From: Haliotispira sp965263485
GTDB taxonomy: Bacteria > Spirochaetota > Spirochaetia > SP-2023
Assembly (NCBI GenBank): GCA_965263485.1
Contig: CBDHHO010000004.1
Location: forward strand, 1,798,001 to 1,862,000
Direction: 5' to 3'
DNA length: 64,000 nt
Below are positions 8,856-17,621 of this stretch, in pieces. Position 1 is the first letter of the stretch; each line of letters begins with the position of its first letter. A model generated the notes under the pieces. It was not told the DNA's origin, made no database searches, and saw only the letters and a program-made list of their open reading frames with translations. The position numbers and the translations under genes were made by a program.

Positions 8856-9256
8856 TTATATTTCTCCAGCTTGCTCTGCGAACTTCACCGCATTGCGGCG
8901 GGCCGTTTCCACGTACGGGGCTTTGGGACTTTCGGCCAGAATTTCTTTCACCCGGCTCCCCAGTAACTCATTTATGGCCTGCTCGCGGGCTGCCTGCTCT
9001 TCTCTCCGCACAAATCTTTGGGCATACCCCAATCTCCTCCTTGCGGCTTCCCGTCCAGCCACAAAGCGTTGATGGCCACGTCTTCAAGCTTCCCGCCCGA
9101 TTCTTCGAGGCTCTGAGCATCGAAGAGGCTGAGCGAGCAGCGGTAGCCCTGCGCATCACTTTGGACGGATTCCCCCTTACCCAGACTGCTTCCCTGTCGA
9201 TGGGGCATCGCCTCATCCAGCCAGGCGCGGAATATTGTGTCTATCTTCATCATCAC
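8856..9256 (-). pseudogene. Frameshifted gene of unknown function
   Basis: Two minus-strand frames join end to end. Frame A (from about 9256) reads MKIDTIFRAWLDEAMPH onward to INALWLDG. Near 9050 the sense continues in a second frame with REAARRRLGYAQRFVRREEQ and ends ...RRNAVKFAEQAGEI at 8856. The joined product would be about 130 residues with a basic, helical middle. The start overlaps the stop of the neighbouring broken gene, as in an operon. I do not recognise the family. A single-base change in a homopolymer would explain the frame break; a sequencing error cannot be excluded. Confidence 0.45.
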
Positions 9257-9712
9257 CCCCACCAGGCCCGGAGCCGCTGCTTCGCCCCATCGACAATCAA
9301 ATCCAGCCGCTCCGCGATCCCTCGCCGCCCGCTGTCCCCAGCAGCAGAGGGAACGCTGTATACGTGTCGGCGGTGCTGCCCCGGCTGATCAAAGTTCCCG
9401 TTTTCATTTGCCCCCGGCTCTGGCCCGCCTCCTGAAAGCGCAGCGGCCCTCCTCGTCGCAGTACATCCAGTAATTTTTTTTGCTGTGCGCCTCCAGCAGG
9501 GCGTGCAACTGGCGCAGATGAGCGCGCTCACTGCCCTTCAAGCTGTAGTGCCGCAGCTCGAAATCCTCCCCCTCAAAGCGATACTCGCAAAGCTCCCGCA
9601 GCACATTGCCCCAGCGCTCCCGGTGGAAGTTCAGCAAATGCTCTGCACCAGGCCCGTGAATAAAGTCTGCCCATCGCCCTGCAGCACATTGGAGTTTCTG
9701 ACCGCTGCGCAC
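9253..9712 (-). pseudogene. Frameshifted gene of unknown function, upstream partner
   Basis: The minus-strand frame from 9712 reads to about 9404 (including WADFIHGPGAEHLLNFHRERW and LRQLHALLEAHSKKNYWMYCD). It then continues in another frame (GANENGNFDQPGQHRRHV ... LIVDGAKQRLRAWWG) to 9253, where it overlaps the next gene. The switch lies near 9410-9430. No family is recognised and the upstream boundary is unclear. Together with the following gene it appears to be a decayed two-gene unit. Confidence 0.4.
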
Positions 9713-9821
9713 AAGGCGTGGGTAGGGAAGTCCTTGGGCCTTCTTTGTTGGTGCGCGGCCAGGCTCTTATCCAAACCCGTGAAGGGTTACAGTTCTCGCA
9801 GAATTTATTTTTCCAGCACAA

Positions 9822-10079
9822 CTCAGTGGAAATCTTATGTTAAGATTCAATTTGCATTTAATGATATTTGCAAAGCATTTCCCATTTTTCATCAAAATAT
9901 AATTACATACTACAAAAGTAATATTTTTGTATTTATTATTTTTATTAACATTATCAATTATATATTCAAATTAAATGATGATTAGTTTTTTCTTTTTCAG
10001 CATATTTATACAGTAAAATCAAGAATAAATATTCATCTATTTATTAAACTAAATAGATGAGGTTTTTCTATTATAGGTC
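9822..10079. other. AT-rich intergenic region with 11-bp inverted repeat
   Basis: No gene is seen in this strongly AT-rich stretch. At 10033-10043 and 10050-10060 there is a perfect inverted repeat (TCATCTATTTA and its complement) with a 6-base centre, followed by GGTTTTTC. It lies about 20 bases ahead of the -35 box below, so it could be an operator for an osmoregulated promoter or a weak terminator. Confidence 0.5.
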
Positions 10080-10107
10080 TTGACAAAAACCGGATGTTGT
10101 GGATAAT
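10080..10107 (+). promoter_or_regulatory. Putative promoter of the osmoprotectant importer
   Basis: A consensus -35 box TTGACA (10080-10085) is followed 16 bases later by GATAAT (10102-10107). The start codon of the importer ATPase is about 65 bases downstream. The match was read by eye and no transcript evidence is available. Confidence 0.55.
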
Positions 10108-10173
10108 TCTGTACTGTGTAATGGATATACTATATTGGGAATATACAAAATATATCAATTTTGTGGGATTGCT

Positions 10174-10920
10174 ATGATAGAGTTAAAAAATGTAAATAAA
10201 TTTTATGGGGACAGCCACGCTATAAAAAACATATCGTTTCAGGTGCAGGAAGGTGATACTTTAGTATTGCTGGGTCGTAGTGGCTGTGGTAAAACCACCA
10301 CACTGAAAATGATAAATCGGCTGATTCCGTTCGACTCCGGCGATATTCTGATCAATGGCAAATCCATTATGGACTGGAATCCGATCCGGTTGCGGCGCAA
10401 TATTGGTTATGTGTTTCAGAATATTGGTCTGTTTCCCCATCTCAATATTTATGAGAACCTAGTGGTCGTGCCCAAACTGCTGGGTTGGAGCAAACAGCAA
10501 ATCACCGAGTGGCTGGATAAAATCTTGAACATTCTGCAGATCGACCGGGTTTTGCTGCGGCGAAAACCGCGCCAGCTTTCCGGAGGTCAGCGCCAGCGCA
10601 TCGGTGTGGGGCGCGCCCTGATCGGGAACCCCAATATTGTACTGATGGACGAGCCGTTTGGCGCTTTGGATCCGATTACTCGTGAAGAGATTCAAGAAGA
10701 ATTTTCCTCGGTCAAGCACCTGATTCAAAAGACTATTGTCTTTGTGACCCACGATATTCACGAAGCCTTCACCATTGGCGACCGTATCTGCCTGATTGAA
10801 AACGGAGAAATTGCCCAACTGGGAACACCGTATGAGATTGTGCACGAGCCGGCCAACGAATTTGTCGAGCGCTTTATCGCCCGTCACATGGGCATGTTAA
10901 AGAAGGAGGTCAGGCAATGA
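10174..10920 (+). CDS. Glycine betaine/choline-type ABC importer ATPase (OpuBA/ProV-like)
   Basis: ATPase of a quaternary-amine (osmoprotectant) ABC importer, 248 residues. Walker A is GRSGCGKTT, the Q-loop region is YVFQNIGLFPH, the signature LSGGQRQRIGVGRAL, Walker B VLMDEPFGALDP, and the switch histidine lies in FVTHDIHEAF. It ends shortly after the ATPase core, so the C-terminal CBS pair found in OpuAA/ProV is absent and regulation through CBS domains is not expected. ATG 10174 is chosen because a longer frame from 10099 would run through the promoter. It overlaps the permease (ATGA). Confidence 0.9.
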   Translation: MIELKNVNKFYGDSHAIKNISFQVQEGDTLVLLGRSGCGKTTTLKMINRLIPFDSGDILINGKSIMDWNPIRLRRNIGYVFQNIGLFPHLNIYENLVVVPKLLGWSKQQITEWLDKILNILQIDRVLLRRKPRQLSGGQRQRIGVGRALIGNPNIVLMDEPFGALDPITREEIQEEFSSVKHLIQKTIVFVTHDIHEAFTIGDRICLIENGEIAQLGTPYEIVHEPANEFVERFIARHMGMLKKEVRQ

Positions 10921-11540
10921 GTTTTTGGGCTTATTTCGTCCAGAATATCGGAGATGTTTTGCTGCGTACGCTGGAGCATCTGCAAATCACTGTCATGTCG
11001 GTAGTGATTGCCGTGTTGATCGGTGTGCCGCTGGGCCTCTTGCTGGTTCACTTCCGCCGGATGGCACCGCCGATTCAGTATTTGTTGGGCGTAATGCAGA
11101 CCATTCCCAGTCTGGCTCTGTTGGGCTTTCTGATTCCGATCGCAGGTATCGGCTTCAAGCCCAGTGTGATTGCCTTGGTAATCTATTCGCTGCTGGTCAT
11201 CGTGCAGAATACGATCATCGGTATCAAACAAATCGACCCGGCCATTATTGAGAGTGCCACCGGAGTCGGAATGACCAAATGGCAAGTCTTGTTCAAGGTT
11301 CAGATTCCGCTGGCCCTGCCTGTAATTATTACCGGAATCCGGGTTGCCACAGTCACCTGTGTGGGTATTGCAACTCTGGTGGCAGCCATCGGCGCTGGTG
11401 CGCTGGGGACTTTTATTTTCCGGGGAATTGCCATTCTGGATACGAATCTGATTCTGGCGGGAGCCGTGCCGTCTGCATTGCTGGCCGTTTTGCTGGACAC
11501 CCTGCTGGTTCTGGTTGGTAAGTACATGGATCGCAATTAA
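10917..11540 (+). CDS. Osmoprotectant ABC importer permease (OpuBB/ProW-like)
   Basis: Inner-membrane permease of 207 residues with about six hydrophobic segments. The loop contacting the ATPase is the typical IESATGVGMTKWQVLFKVQIPLALP stretch. Its size fits single-domain OpuBB/OpuBD permeases rather than the larger ProW. It is coupled to the ATPase by a 4-base overlap, and the cognate binding-protein gene follows after a 231-base gap. Confidence 0.9.
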   Translation: MSFWAYFVQNIGDVLLRTLEHLQITVMSVVIAVLIGVPLGLLLVHFRRMAPPIQYLLGVMQTIPSLALLGFLIPIAGIGFKPSVIALVIYSLLVIVQNTIIGIKQIDPAIIESATGVGMTKWQVLFKVQIPLALPVIITGIRVATVTCVGIATLVAAIGAGALGTFIFRGIAILDTNLILAGAVPSALLAVLLDTLLVLVGKYMDRN

Positions 11541-11771
11541 TCCTAGCCACTCACATGCAGTAAAGTACCTCCCCCCCGCTCCAGCAGAAAACCATAGAAA
11601 GCCCTGAAGCAAAAAGAGGGCTGAAACCTCCATCTATTCCAAGGAGTATCCATGCCTTTTATATGACGAAGGACAGCTTAATGATTCTGTTCTGCCCGGT
11701 GCAGAACATTAGACCGGGAAGCTCTCCGGCTTCCCACAACCATCTATTTTGGGAAAGGAAAGAAATGAAAT
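11541..11771. other. Gap inside the osmoprotectant operon
   Basis: There is no coding sequence. Small hairpins are visible (AGCCCT...AGGGCT near 11600-11622, and GGGAAGC-TCTCCG-GCTTCCC near 11719-11738). They may stabilise or attenuate the message between the permease and the highly expressed binding protein; this is inferred from position only. Confidence 0.4.
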
Positions 11772-12686
11772 ATGAAGACTAAGTTTTGCTCTTTTATTCT
11801 AGCTGTAGTACTGCTGATCACTTCTGTCAGCAGCTTGTTTGCCATTGGCAATTCCGGCCAAAAGGGCCGGACCCTGACAATCGCCACCAAGAATTTCACT
11901 GAAAATATTGTGCTGGGGCACGTTATCGCCGAGCTGATTTCGGCAAAAAGTGACAACATCAATGTCCAGTTGAAAGACAATCTGGGCAGCACTTTCGTGG
12001 TTTGGAAGGCCCTGCAAAGTGGAGATATCGATATCTACCCCGATTACACGGGAACGATCTATCAGGCACATCTCAAAAAGGAGAAAAAGGTCAGTGCCGA
12101 TGAGTCGCTGCGCATCGTGCAGGCGGAAATGGCAGACAAGTATAGCATGAAGGTTTTTGAACCGTTTGGTTTGAACAATACTTATGCCATGGCCATGCTG
12201 CGCAACCGTGCCGAGAAGCTGGGAATTGGCAAGGTTTCGGATCTGGCCAAGCATCCGGACCTGATCGCCGGTTTTGACAGTGAATTTGCCTCGCGCACTG
12301 CCGATGGCGCTGAGCCGATGTTTGAGGCTTATGGTTTTCGCCCGAATAAGCCCATAGTTCAATTGGAAATAGGGTTGCGCTACAAGGCTGTTACCGAAGG
12401 TCAGGCCGACTATACCGATGCCTACACCACCGACGCCAAACTCAAGCGCTTTGATATGGTAATCCTGGAAGATGACAAGCAGTTTTTTCCGCCCTACTAC
12501 GCAGTAACTGTCGCCCGACAGGATGCTCTGGCCCGCTTTCCTGAGCTGGAGGGTATTCTCTCGGCTCTAAACGGCACGATTGCGGATGCAGAAATAACGG
12601 ACATGAATTACGATGTCGAAGAAAATCGGACCAATCCTAAAGATGTGGCAATCAAGTTTCTGAAGTCCAAGGGCCTGATTCCGTAG
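11772..12686 (+). CDS. Osmoprotectant-binding protein (OsmF/OpuBC family)
   Basis: Extracytoplasmic binding protein of the glycine betaine/choline importer, 304 residues. It begins with a Sec signal peptide (residues 1-24, hydrophobic core LAVVLLITSVSSLFA) without an obvious lipobox, so it is probably periplasmic. The mature part opens with the characteristic TLTIATKNFTENIVLGHVIAELI segment. DNLGSTFVVWKALQSGDIDIYPDYTGT is the aromatic-cage region of OsmF/ProX-like proteins, and QADYTDAYTTDAKL matches the second lobe. A terminator follows. The exact ligand (betaine, choline, carnitine) cannot be told apart. Confidence 0.9.
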   Translation: MKTKFCSFILAVVLLITSVSSLFAIGNSGQKGRTLTIATKNFTENIVLGHVIAELISAKSDNINVQLKDNLGSTFVVWKALQSGDIDIYPDYTGTIYQAHLKKEKKVSADESLRIVQAEMADKYSMKVFEPFGLNNTYAMAMLRNRAEKLGIGKVSDLAKHPDLIAGFDSEFASRTADGAEPMFEAYGFRPNKPIVQLEIGLRYKAVTEGQADYTDAYTTDAKLKRFDMVILEDDKQFFPPYYAVTVARQDALARFPELEGILSALNGTIADAEITDMNYDVEENRTNPKDVAIKFLKSKGLIP

Positions 12687-12733
12687 CTTCTCGTTTGGGC
12701 CATTTGATTTTACTGCTTAAGGGAACCTCTAAA

Positions 12734-12769
12734 AGGCAGCAGCGGTTTTTGCCGCCGCTGCCTTTTTTT
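12734..12769 (+). terminator. Rho-independent terminator after the osmoprotectant operon
   Basis: A GC-rich hairpin (GGCAGCAGCGG - TTTTT - GCCGCCGCTGCC, one mismatch) is followed by TTTTTTTG. It lies 48 bases after the binding-protein stop and just after a solitary repeat-element end GGGAACCTCTAAAA at 12721. Confidence 0.85.
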
Positions 12770-12789
12770 GTGTGTTTGGTCTGTCAGCT

Positions 12790-12996
12790 TCCTGAGAGAG
12801 AATATTGAGCCTGCGAATAATCTTGCGGAGTGTACGATTCGCTATTCGGTGATTGGTCAAAAGATGAGGCGGAGTGTACGCGGTGCTGCGGGGGCGCGTT
12901 GGGGCAAGAGGATTGGGAGCGTTCGGGCAAGATGCCAGCGCCGGAGCGCATTCGTCTCTGAAGCGTTGGATGCATTTGTCAATATCAATGCCAATG
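12790..12996 (+). pseudogene. C-terminal remnant of an IS66-like transposase
   Basis: The in-frame segment ENIEPANNLAECTIRYSV followed by GQKMRRSVRGAAGARW and RIGSVRARCQRRSAFV resembles the transposase C-terminus around the last catalytic glutamate (consensus NNLAERALR...SEAGARW...). Nothing upstream encodes the rest, so it is a relic. The remaining stretch to 13198 has G/C homopolymer runs and no gene. Family assignment is by eye. Confidence 0.55.
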
Positions 12997-13198
12997 GAGG
13001 GCTTGGGGGAGGCCTAGGGAGGGGGTTGGGCCTTCGCTACTGCCCCCCCCCGGACTCCGTGAGGATTATGGCAAAATTGATGTCAATTTCTCCGGGGAGG
13101 TTGGGCTGGGAAGAGGTCCGTTCTTCCAGCCTCCGTGAAGGGTTACCAAAAATGGATTGGTTAAAAAATCAGTACACAAAAACGGATTTACCAGAACA

Positions 13199-14089
13199 CT
13201 AGACAAGATAACCCGCATTATCCATGGCTTGATGAATATTGCGCAAGGCAGTTTGTAAGCTCTCCTGGCAGCTTGTCATGTCTTGTCCCTGGTGCCACAT
13301 TTCAATCACGAAAGGCCCGGCGTAGTTGAGTCGCCGCAAAATCTTAAAATATGCCACAAAATCAACAGCGCCCTCACCAATGGTCAGATCGCGAAATTTC
13401 CCTGTAAAACCATCGCGAATCGCTAATGTGTCTTTTAAATGAATGGCAACCGTTTCATGAATCCCTGCGCCAAGATTGGCCTCAAGATCATTATTCCAAG
13501 CAAATAGGTTGCCCAGGTCAGGATATACTCGCAGCACAGGGGAACGAACTGTTTCAGTGATCTTTAGATACTTGAAAATGGAATTTAAATATTCGGTATC
13601 CATGATCTCCATGGCGAGGATCACCCCGGCGCTTTCTGCCATATGGCAGGCGTTTTGCAAGCCTTCAAGAAAGAACTGGTGAGTTGCTTCATTGTGAGGC
13701 TCGTAGTAGACGTCATAACCGGCGAGCTGAATGATGCGAACCCCCAGTTCGTAGGCCAGGTCTATTGCCTGTTCCATAATATCGCGGGCGCGGCGCCGGA
13801 TTTGGGAGTCTTTACTGCCAAAAGGAAAGCGTCGATGAGCACTCAGGCACATGGAATGAATTGGAAAGTCCACATCCCAGGTATGCTGCCTCAGTTCCCG
13901 GATCTCTTCCCTGCCCCAGTTCAGGCGCGCTAGGCGCAATTCTGACTCATCAATGGAAATTTCCCAATAGTCAAAACCCAACTGGCGGGCACAGATTGTG
14001 GGCTCTGCGAAACCGGCAGCGGAACTAATATCGGGCAGAGCCTTCTCATACAAACCGATGCGGCGTTTGGGAAACGAAAACTCCTGCAT
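13199..14089 (-). CDS. ulaE: L-ribulose-5-phosphate (L-xylulose-5-phosphate) 3-epimerase UlaE
   Basis: TIM-barrel isomerase/epimerase of 296 residues converting L-xylulose 5-phosphate to L-ribulose 5-phosphate in anaerobic ascorbate breakdown. Family signs are GLYEKALP at the N-terminus, FDYWEISIDES, IHSMCLSAHRRFPFGS, IIQLAGYDVYYE, LAMEIMDTEY (metal-binding Glu), YPDLGNLFAW, IHLKDT and the C-terminal FVIEMWHQ (metal-binding Glu). This matches UlaE/SgbU closely. It is last in the ula gene order on the minus strand, separated from ulaD by a mobile repeat. Confidence 0.9.
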   Translation of the reverse strand: MQEFSFPKRRIGLYEKALPDISSAAGFAEPTICARQLGFDYWEISIDESELRLARLNWGREEIRELRQHTWDVDFPIHSMCLSAHRRFPFGSKDSQIRRRARDIMEQAIDLAYELGVRIIQLAGYDVYYEPHNEATHQFFLEGLQNACHMAESAGVILAMEIMDTEYLNSIFKYLKITETVRSPVLRVYPDLGNLFAWNNDLEANLGAGIHETVAIHLKDTLAIRDGFTGKFRDLTIGEGAVDFVAYFKILRRLNYAGPFVIEMWHQGQDMTSCQESLQTALRNIHQAMDNAGYLV

Positions 14090-14129
14090 CTTTCCTTCCT
14101 ACTTAGAAACCGTTCAATATCTTGCTTTT

Positions 14130-14293
14130 GGGAACCTCTAAAAATTCCAATTTTGCGCTGAGCGGCGATCTTGTTGCCGAATCGCTTCGTCAGCAAAGCC
14201 TTACCATACAACAAAGTATGCCTCGGCTTCACTTCCTCGCACTCGGCAAAATCTCATCCGCTCAGCATCAAAAGCGAGTTTTTAGAGGTCCCC
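14130..14293. repeat. Mobile palindromic repeat element, 164-bp form (TSD TTTT)
   Basis: Ends are GGGAACCTCTAAAAATTC on the left and the complement of GGGGACCTCTAAAAA on the right, flanked by TTTT at 14126-14129 and 14294-14297. The interior folds back on itself (AAGCC...CATAC...GTATG...GGCTT at the centre). It lies between ulaD and ulaE. No transposase is encoded, so this is a MITE-like element. Confidence 0.85.
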
Positions 14294-14468
14294 TTTTGTG
14301 GTGGGTCGTAAGGATTCTCCGCAATGATGAAGAGGCTGAGCAATACTGCTCACGAGACTTCCCGATATGACGGCAATCACAGAGCAGGGCCTTGCTAAAA
14401 ACGGAGAGCCAGACCACCCAGAGAAAGTACCTCGGTTCACCGCGGAATTGCAGATATTGAACAGATGT

Positions 14469-15122
14469 TTAGTGGCCCCAGTATTGATTGATGACATTCC
14501 GGTAATTTCGAGCCGCTTCCCTAGGGCTTGCGGCATTGCGCAGGTTGCGGCCCACGATGAAACTCCGGATAGGAATCCCCTGAAACAGCGGCAAGGCCTC
14601 AAGTGGCAGTCCTCCTGTCACAGAGACTTCAAAACCCATGTCGGACAAAGTTTTGACCACCTGCATATTGGCTTCGCCCCATGTGCCACCAGTATGCAGC
14701 GCATCCCGGCTTTGATGGTATATCACCTGCTTCAGGCCAATACGTTGCCACTCCCCGGCCTCGTCATAGGTCCAGTTGCCAAACAATTCCACTTGAATTT
14801 CACCACCCAATCTGGCGGCAGCTTCTACGGCCTTGGTTTTGGTGGCATTGGCAGCATTACACATTACCGTGACCCAGTCTGCGCCGCGCTCGCAAGCCAT
14901 TTGCGCAAGTTCTGCGCCCGCATCGACAATCTTCAAGTCGGCGACAATCTTTTTGTCCGGGTACAGGGTTCGCAAAACCTGGATGGCTCTGTTCCCTTCC
15001 GCGAGGCAGAGCAGAGTCCCCGCTTCAATCACATCCAGTTCAGGTGCCAATATCCTTGTGGATTCAAGGGCTTCATGCAATGTGAAACTATCTAAAGCCA
15101 ACTGTAATAAGGGCTGCTTCAT
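14469..15122 (-). CDS. ulaD: 3-keto-L-gulonate-6-phosphate decarboxylase UlaD
   Basis: Orotidine-monophosphate-decarboxylase superfamily enzyme (217 residues) turning 3-keto-L-gulonate 6-phosphate into L-xylulose 5-phosphate and CO2. Seen: LQLALDSFTLHEAL, the DVIEAGTLLCLAEG segment, the diagnostic VADLKIVDAG motif, ADWVTVMCNA, IQVELFGNWT, VIYHQSRDA and SVTGGLPLEALPLF, with the phosphate-binding FIVGRNL near the end. ATG 15122 has GGAGAAC just upstream; longer frames into ulaB are not genuine. ulaB ends 125 bases upstream. Confidence 0.92.
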   Translation of the reverse strand: MKQPLLQLALDSFTLHEALESTRILAPELDVIEAGTLLCLAEGNRAIQVLRTLYPDKKIVADLKIVDAGAELAQMACERGADWVTVMCNAANATKTKAVEAAARLGGEIQVELFGNWTYDEAGEWQRIGLKQVIYHQSRDALHTGGTWGEANMQVVKTLSDMGFEVSVTGGLPLEALPLFQGIPIRSFIVGRNLRNAASPREAARNYRNVINQYWGH

Positions 15123-15246
15123 ATTGTTCTCCAGCGCGGCCCGCCTGCGTCGGGCCGCATTTGGCGCGGCTCCTGCCTCAGCCTGCCTGGAAGCCGGACA
15201 ATCAGTCAGTGTCTGCTTGTTTTGCCGTGTAAACCCAACAGAGAAA

Positions 15247-15537
15247 TCAGTTTGCATTCCCTGTAACCAAGGCTTTGACCTTGTCCGCATAGCTGGCGAT
15301 ATTCATCAGATTTTCGACCGTCACCAGTTCCGTTGTGGCGGGAATCGGCCCCAGCTCTTCGGCCAGATGAACCGCGCAAATCACAATCTGGTAGTCACGC
15401 AGTGTGCCTTTTGCTTCATCTAGGCCGCAACTTTCCACCATCACATCCAGCCCTTCATCTTGGGCAAACTGTGATAGTTTCATTTTCATAATCAAGCTGG
15501 TGCCCATACCGGCACCACATACCGCTAATATTTTCAT
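15247..15537 (-). CDS. ulaB: PTS ascorbate-specific IIB component UlaB
   Basis: Cytoplasmic phosphocarrier of the ascorbate phosphotransferase system, 96 residues. The P-loop with its phosphorylated cysteine is seen at once after the start (KILAVCGAGMGTSL), with the later strand YQIVICAVHLAEEL. An ATG two codons earlier (15543) is equally possible. It is separated from the IIC gene by a mobile repeat. No IIA gene (ulaC) lies in the window, so the phosphoryl donor must be encoded elsewhere. Confidence 0.92.
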   Translation of the reverse strand: MKILAVCGAGMGTSLIMKMKLSQFAQDEGLDVMVESCGLDEAKGTLRDYQIVICAVHLAEELGPIPATTELVTVENLMNIASYADKVKALVTGNAN

Positions 15538-15555
15538 TCTCATCGCCTATATATT

Positions 15556-15775
15556 GGGGACCTCTAAAAATTCCAATTTCGCGCTGAATCGCGATCTTGT
15601 TGCCGAGTAAAGGTTCTGCCTTACGGCAGGATTTGTAGTGAATGGCCCGCTTCGCCCCGCCATTCACTACCGTCAGCAAAGCCTTACCATACAGCAAAGT
15701 ATGCCTCGGCTTCACTTCCTCGCTATCGACAAAATCTCGCTGATTCAGCATCGAAAGCAAATTTTTAGAGGTCCC
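15556..15775. repeat. Mobile palindromic repeat element, 220-bp form (TSD TATT)
   Basis: Same ends as the other copies, flanked by TATT at 15552-15555 and 15776-15779. It differs from the 164-bp form by an extra block of roughly 56 bases in the middle, itself a fold-back (CTGCCTTACGGCAG and AGTGAATGG...CCATTCACT). It lies between ulaA and ulaB. Confidence 0.85.
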
Positions 15776-15782
15776 TATTGTT

Positions 15783-17144
15783 CTAAAACAAGCCGCCTGC
15801 CATCTTTAGGATTGCCGTAAACGCCAGCCAGATTGTCTCAAAGTCAAAGTTGTTAATCCATCCTTGAAATTCAGTAATCTTCGGGTCAGCTAAGCCGGTA
15901 AAACTGGCCATAAAGGCCCCGAGAGTGATCTGAATAATACCGGATAGAGTACAGAAGATTGCGACAGCACGTGCGCCACCATACTTGTTGGCAAATACAG
16001 CGATGGTCGCATTGTCAAAAAACATAGCAATAAAGCCCGGTATGGCAAGGATCGGGGAACTGAAGAGAATCAGGAAGCCTACTCCGATAAAGCTGCCCAG
16101 CGCTCCAAACAAAAAGCCAAATAAAATGGTTACCGGATGGGCAAAACCGTACACAGCGGCTGCATCAATTGCAACAGCAGTACCAGGCAGCAGCTTTTGC
16201 CGGATACCCTCAAAAGACTGCTGGATTTCGGCAACAAACATTTTAACTCCCAGCATGATCAGCGACAGCGCAACGGGGAAAGCCAAGGTGGTCAGAATCA
16301 AGCGTGTTACCCAATTTTTACCGGGCAAACCCTTCATGTTGGAAATTGTTTCCGGCCCCATCAGCAGCATGATAATGCCAATGAACAAGAACATGATGAT
16401 GCCCGAAGAAATTACCTTATCCTGCAAGATCCTGAGGGACTTGGGCAGCCGGTCTGCATACTCTTCAATACTTTTTTTCGGATTGCCCACAAGGGGGCCC
16501 AATTTGTAGGCCAGCCAATCGCCAATCATTTGTTGGTGGCCTATTGAAAACCCCGCGCCACCTGTGATTTCTTCGGTTGGTTTCAGCAGCATTGTGCCGG
16601 TATACCCCCAATAAAGAGCCAGATATAAACCTGAAATTATTACTGTAGGCCACAGACTAAAGCCTAAAGTATAATGAACAATCCATGTGGCCACCACGGA
16701 ATGGATGTACATTAAATGACCGGTTACATATACCGTTTTCATTTTGGTCACTTTGCGCAGCAGAACAAACAAAACGTTCAAAACAAAGGCGAGAACCAAG
16801 GTGTAACCCACCCAGGAATAGCCATCTACATGCACCCCGTTGACAGAGACGCTCTTCTCCAACGCCGATGTCGCTCCCGGCAGACCACCGCCTTCAGGGG
16901 AGAGGAAAACCCCTTGAATCCCAAACCTATCGACAAAAGCATTCAGGATCGGGCGGAAATTCCGCACCAGCATACCCGTGCCCGCCTGCAAAATACGAAA
17001 GCCAACTATGGTCTTGATGACCCCCCCCAGTACTTGAGCAGGATGCTTCTTCAAGGCGATGTAACCGATCAGGGTAATGGCACCCAGAAATATCGAAGGC
17101 TCTCCGAGAAATCCCTCAAAAAAAATATCTATGACATCTTTCAT
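15783..17144 (-). CDS. ulaA: PTS ascorbate-specific IIC permease UlaA
   Basis: Membrane component of the ascorbate PTS, 453 residues with about ten to eleven hydrophobic segments; it imports L-ascorbate while UlaB phosphorylates it. Family signs are the N-terminal GEPSIFLGAITLIGYIAL, ILQAGTGMLV, the hydrophilic SPEGGGLPGATSALE loop, GTMLLKPTEEITGGAGFSIGH, and AHPVTILFGFLFGALGS. The stop is 7 bases from the adjoining repeat. The upstream leader is interrupted by a repeat at 17169-17393, placing the probable promoter/operator near 17400-17450 away from the gene. Confidence 0.92.
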   Translation of the reverse strand: MKDVIDIFFEGFLGEPSIFLGAITLIGYIALKKHPAQVLGGVIKTIVGFRILQAGTGMLVRNFRPILNAFVDRFGIQGVFLSPEGGGLPGATSALEKSVSVNGVHVDGYSWVGYTLVLAFVLNVLFVLLRKVTKMKTVYVTGHLMYIHSVVATWIVHYTLGFSLWPTVIISGLYLALYWGYTGTMLLKPTEEITGGAGFSIGHQQMIGDWLAYKLGPLVGNPKKSIEEYADRLPKSLRILQDKVISSGIIMFLFIGIIMLLMGPETISNMKGLPGKNWVTRLILTTLAFPVALSLIMLGVKMFVAEIQQSFEGIRQKLLPGTAVAIDAAAVYGFAHPVTILFGFLFGALGSFIGVGFLILFSSPILAIPGFIAMFFDNATIAVFANKYGGARAVAIFCTLSGIIQITLGAFMASFTGLADPKITEFQGWINNFDFETIWLAFTAILKMAGGLF

Positions 17145-17168
17145 AAACTATGCCCTCTAAAACCTTAA

Positions 17169-17393
17169 GGGAACCTCTGAAAATTCCAATTCCGCACCAG
17201 ACTCGGTCTTTTTGACGGAGCAGCTTTGTCACGAAAGAGAGGAAGCAGGCTCTTTGCTGCGCACGGCCTGCCAGCTCACCAATGCTGCGCCAGCTTACAT
17301 TGGTGCCATACAGCAAAGTATGGCTCGGCTTCCGTTCCTTGCTGCCGCAAAAAATCCCTTCGTCTGGCATCAAACGAATTTTTAGAGGTCCCC
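17169..17393. repeat. Mobile palindromic repeat element, subfamily B, in the ulaA leader
   Basis: Ends GGGAACCTCTGAAAATTC and GAATTTTTAGAGGTCCCC. The interior differs from the 164-bp copies (it begins with GCACCAGACTCGGTC and ends with CCCTTCGTCTGGCATC) and is nearly the same as the copy at 18844-19070. Flanks are TTAA and ATAA, so the target duplication is imperfect. The element lies 24 bases upstream of ulaA. Confidence 0.8.
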
Positions 17394-17418
17394 ATAATTG
17401 ATCAAAATATTCTACTCG

Positions 17419-17430
17419 ATCATATCGATC
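17419..17430 (-). promoter_or_regulatory. Candidate operator for the ula regulator, upstream of ulaA
   Basis: On the minus strand this reads GATCGATATGAT. The divergent gene ulaG has GATCGATTTGAT at 19137-19148, an 11 of 12 match. DeoR-type regulators act on such sites near their target promoters. Assignment is by comparison of these two sites only. Confidence 0.45.
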
Positions 17431-17621
17431 CCAGTCTAGCACGATTTTTTCATGTTTGCAAGCAGAAAATATTTTTATTTTACAGGAGTCTTAGAGTATC
17501 CGATTTCAAGTTGTCCAATGTCCTTATTGCCAAGGTAGTGGCTTCCAACCGCGACGGGAATCGGAAGAAAGGCCTGAGCTGCTTTAGAGGTCCCCTTTAG
17601 TTTTCTCCGGCGAGACGATAA
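17431..17621. other. Non-coding stretch with a solitary repeat end
   Basis: No gene is seen. Most of it is AT-rich and is probably the ulaA promoter region. A right end of the mobile repeat (TTTAGAGGTCCCC) stands alone at 17583-17595. Confidence 0.4.

Noticed and set aside
9822..10079. Riboswitch upstream of the osmoprotectant importer
   Set aside because: The region is AT-rich with one simple inverted repeat ahead of the promoter, so it would not be transcribed with the operon; no known riboswitch core was seen.
12768..13202. 144-codon frame as a complete gene
   Set aside because: Only its first half resembles a transposase end; the rest is glycine-rich translation of G-runs. Kept only as a transposase remnant.
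15455..15760. Short frames such as MLNQRDFVDSEEVKPRH... that recur at several places (also near 32784-33176, 39180 and 44391)
   Set aside because: They are translations of the mobile palindromic repeat itself. They recur with the repeat, are broken in many copies, and have no ribosome sites of their own.
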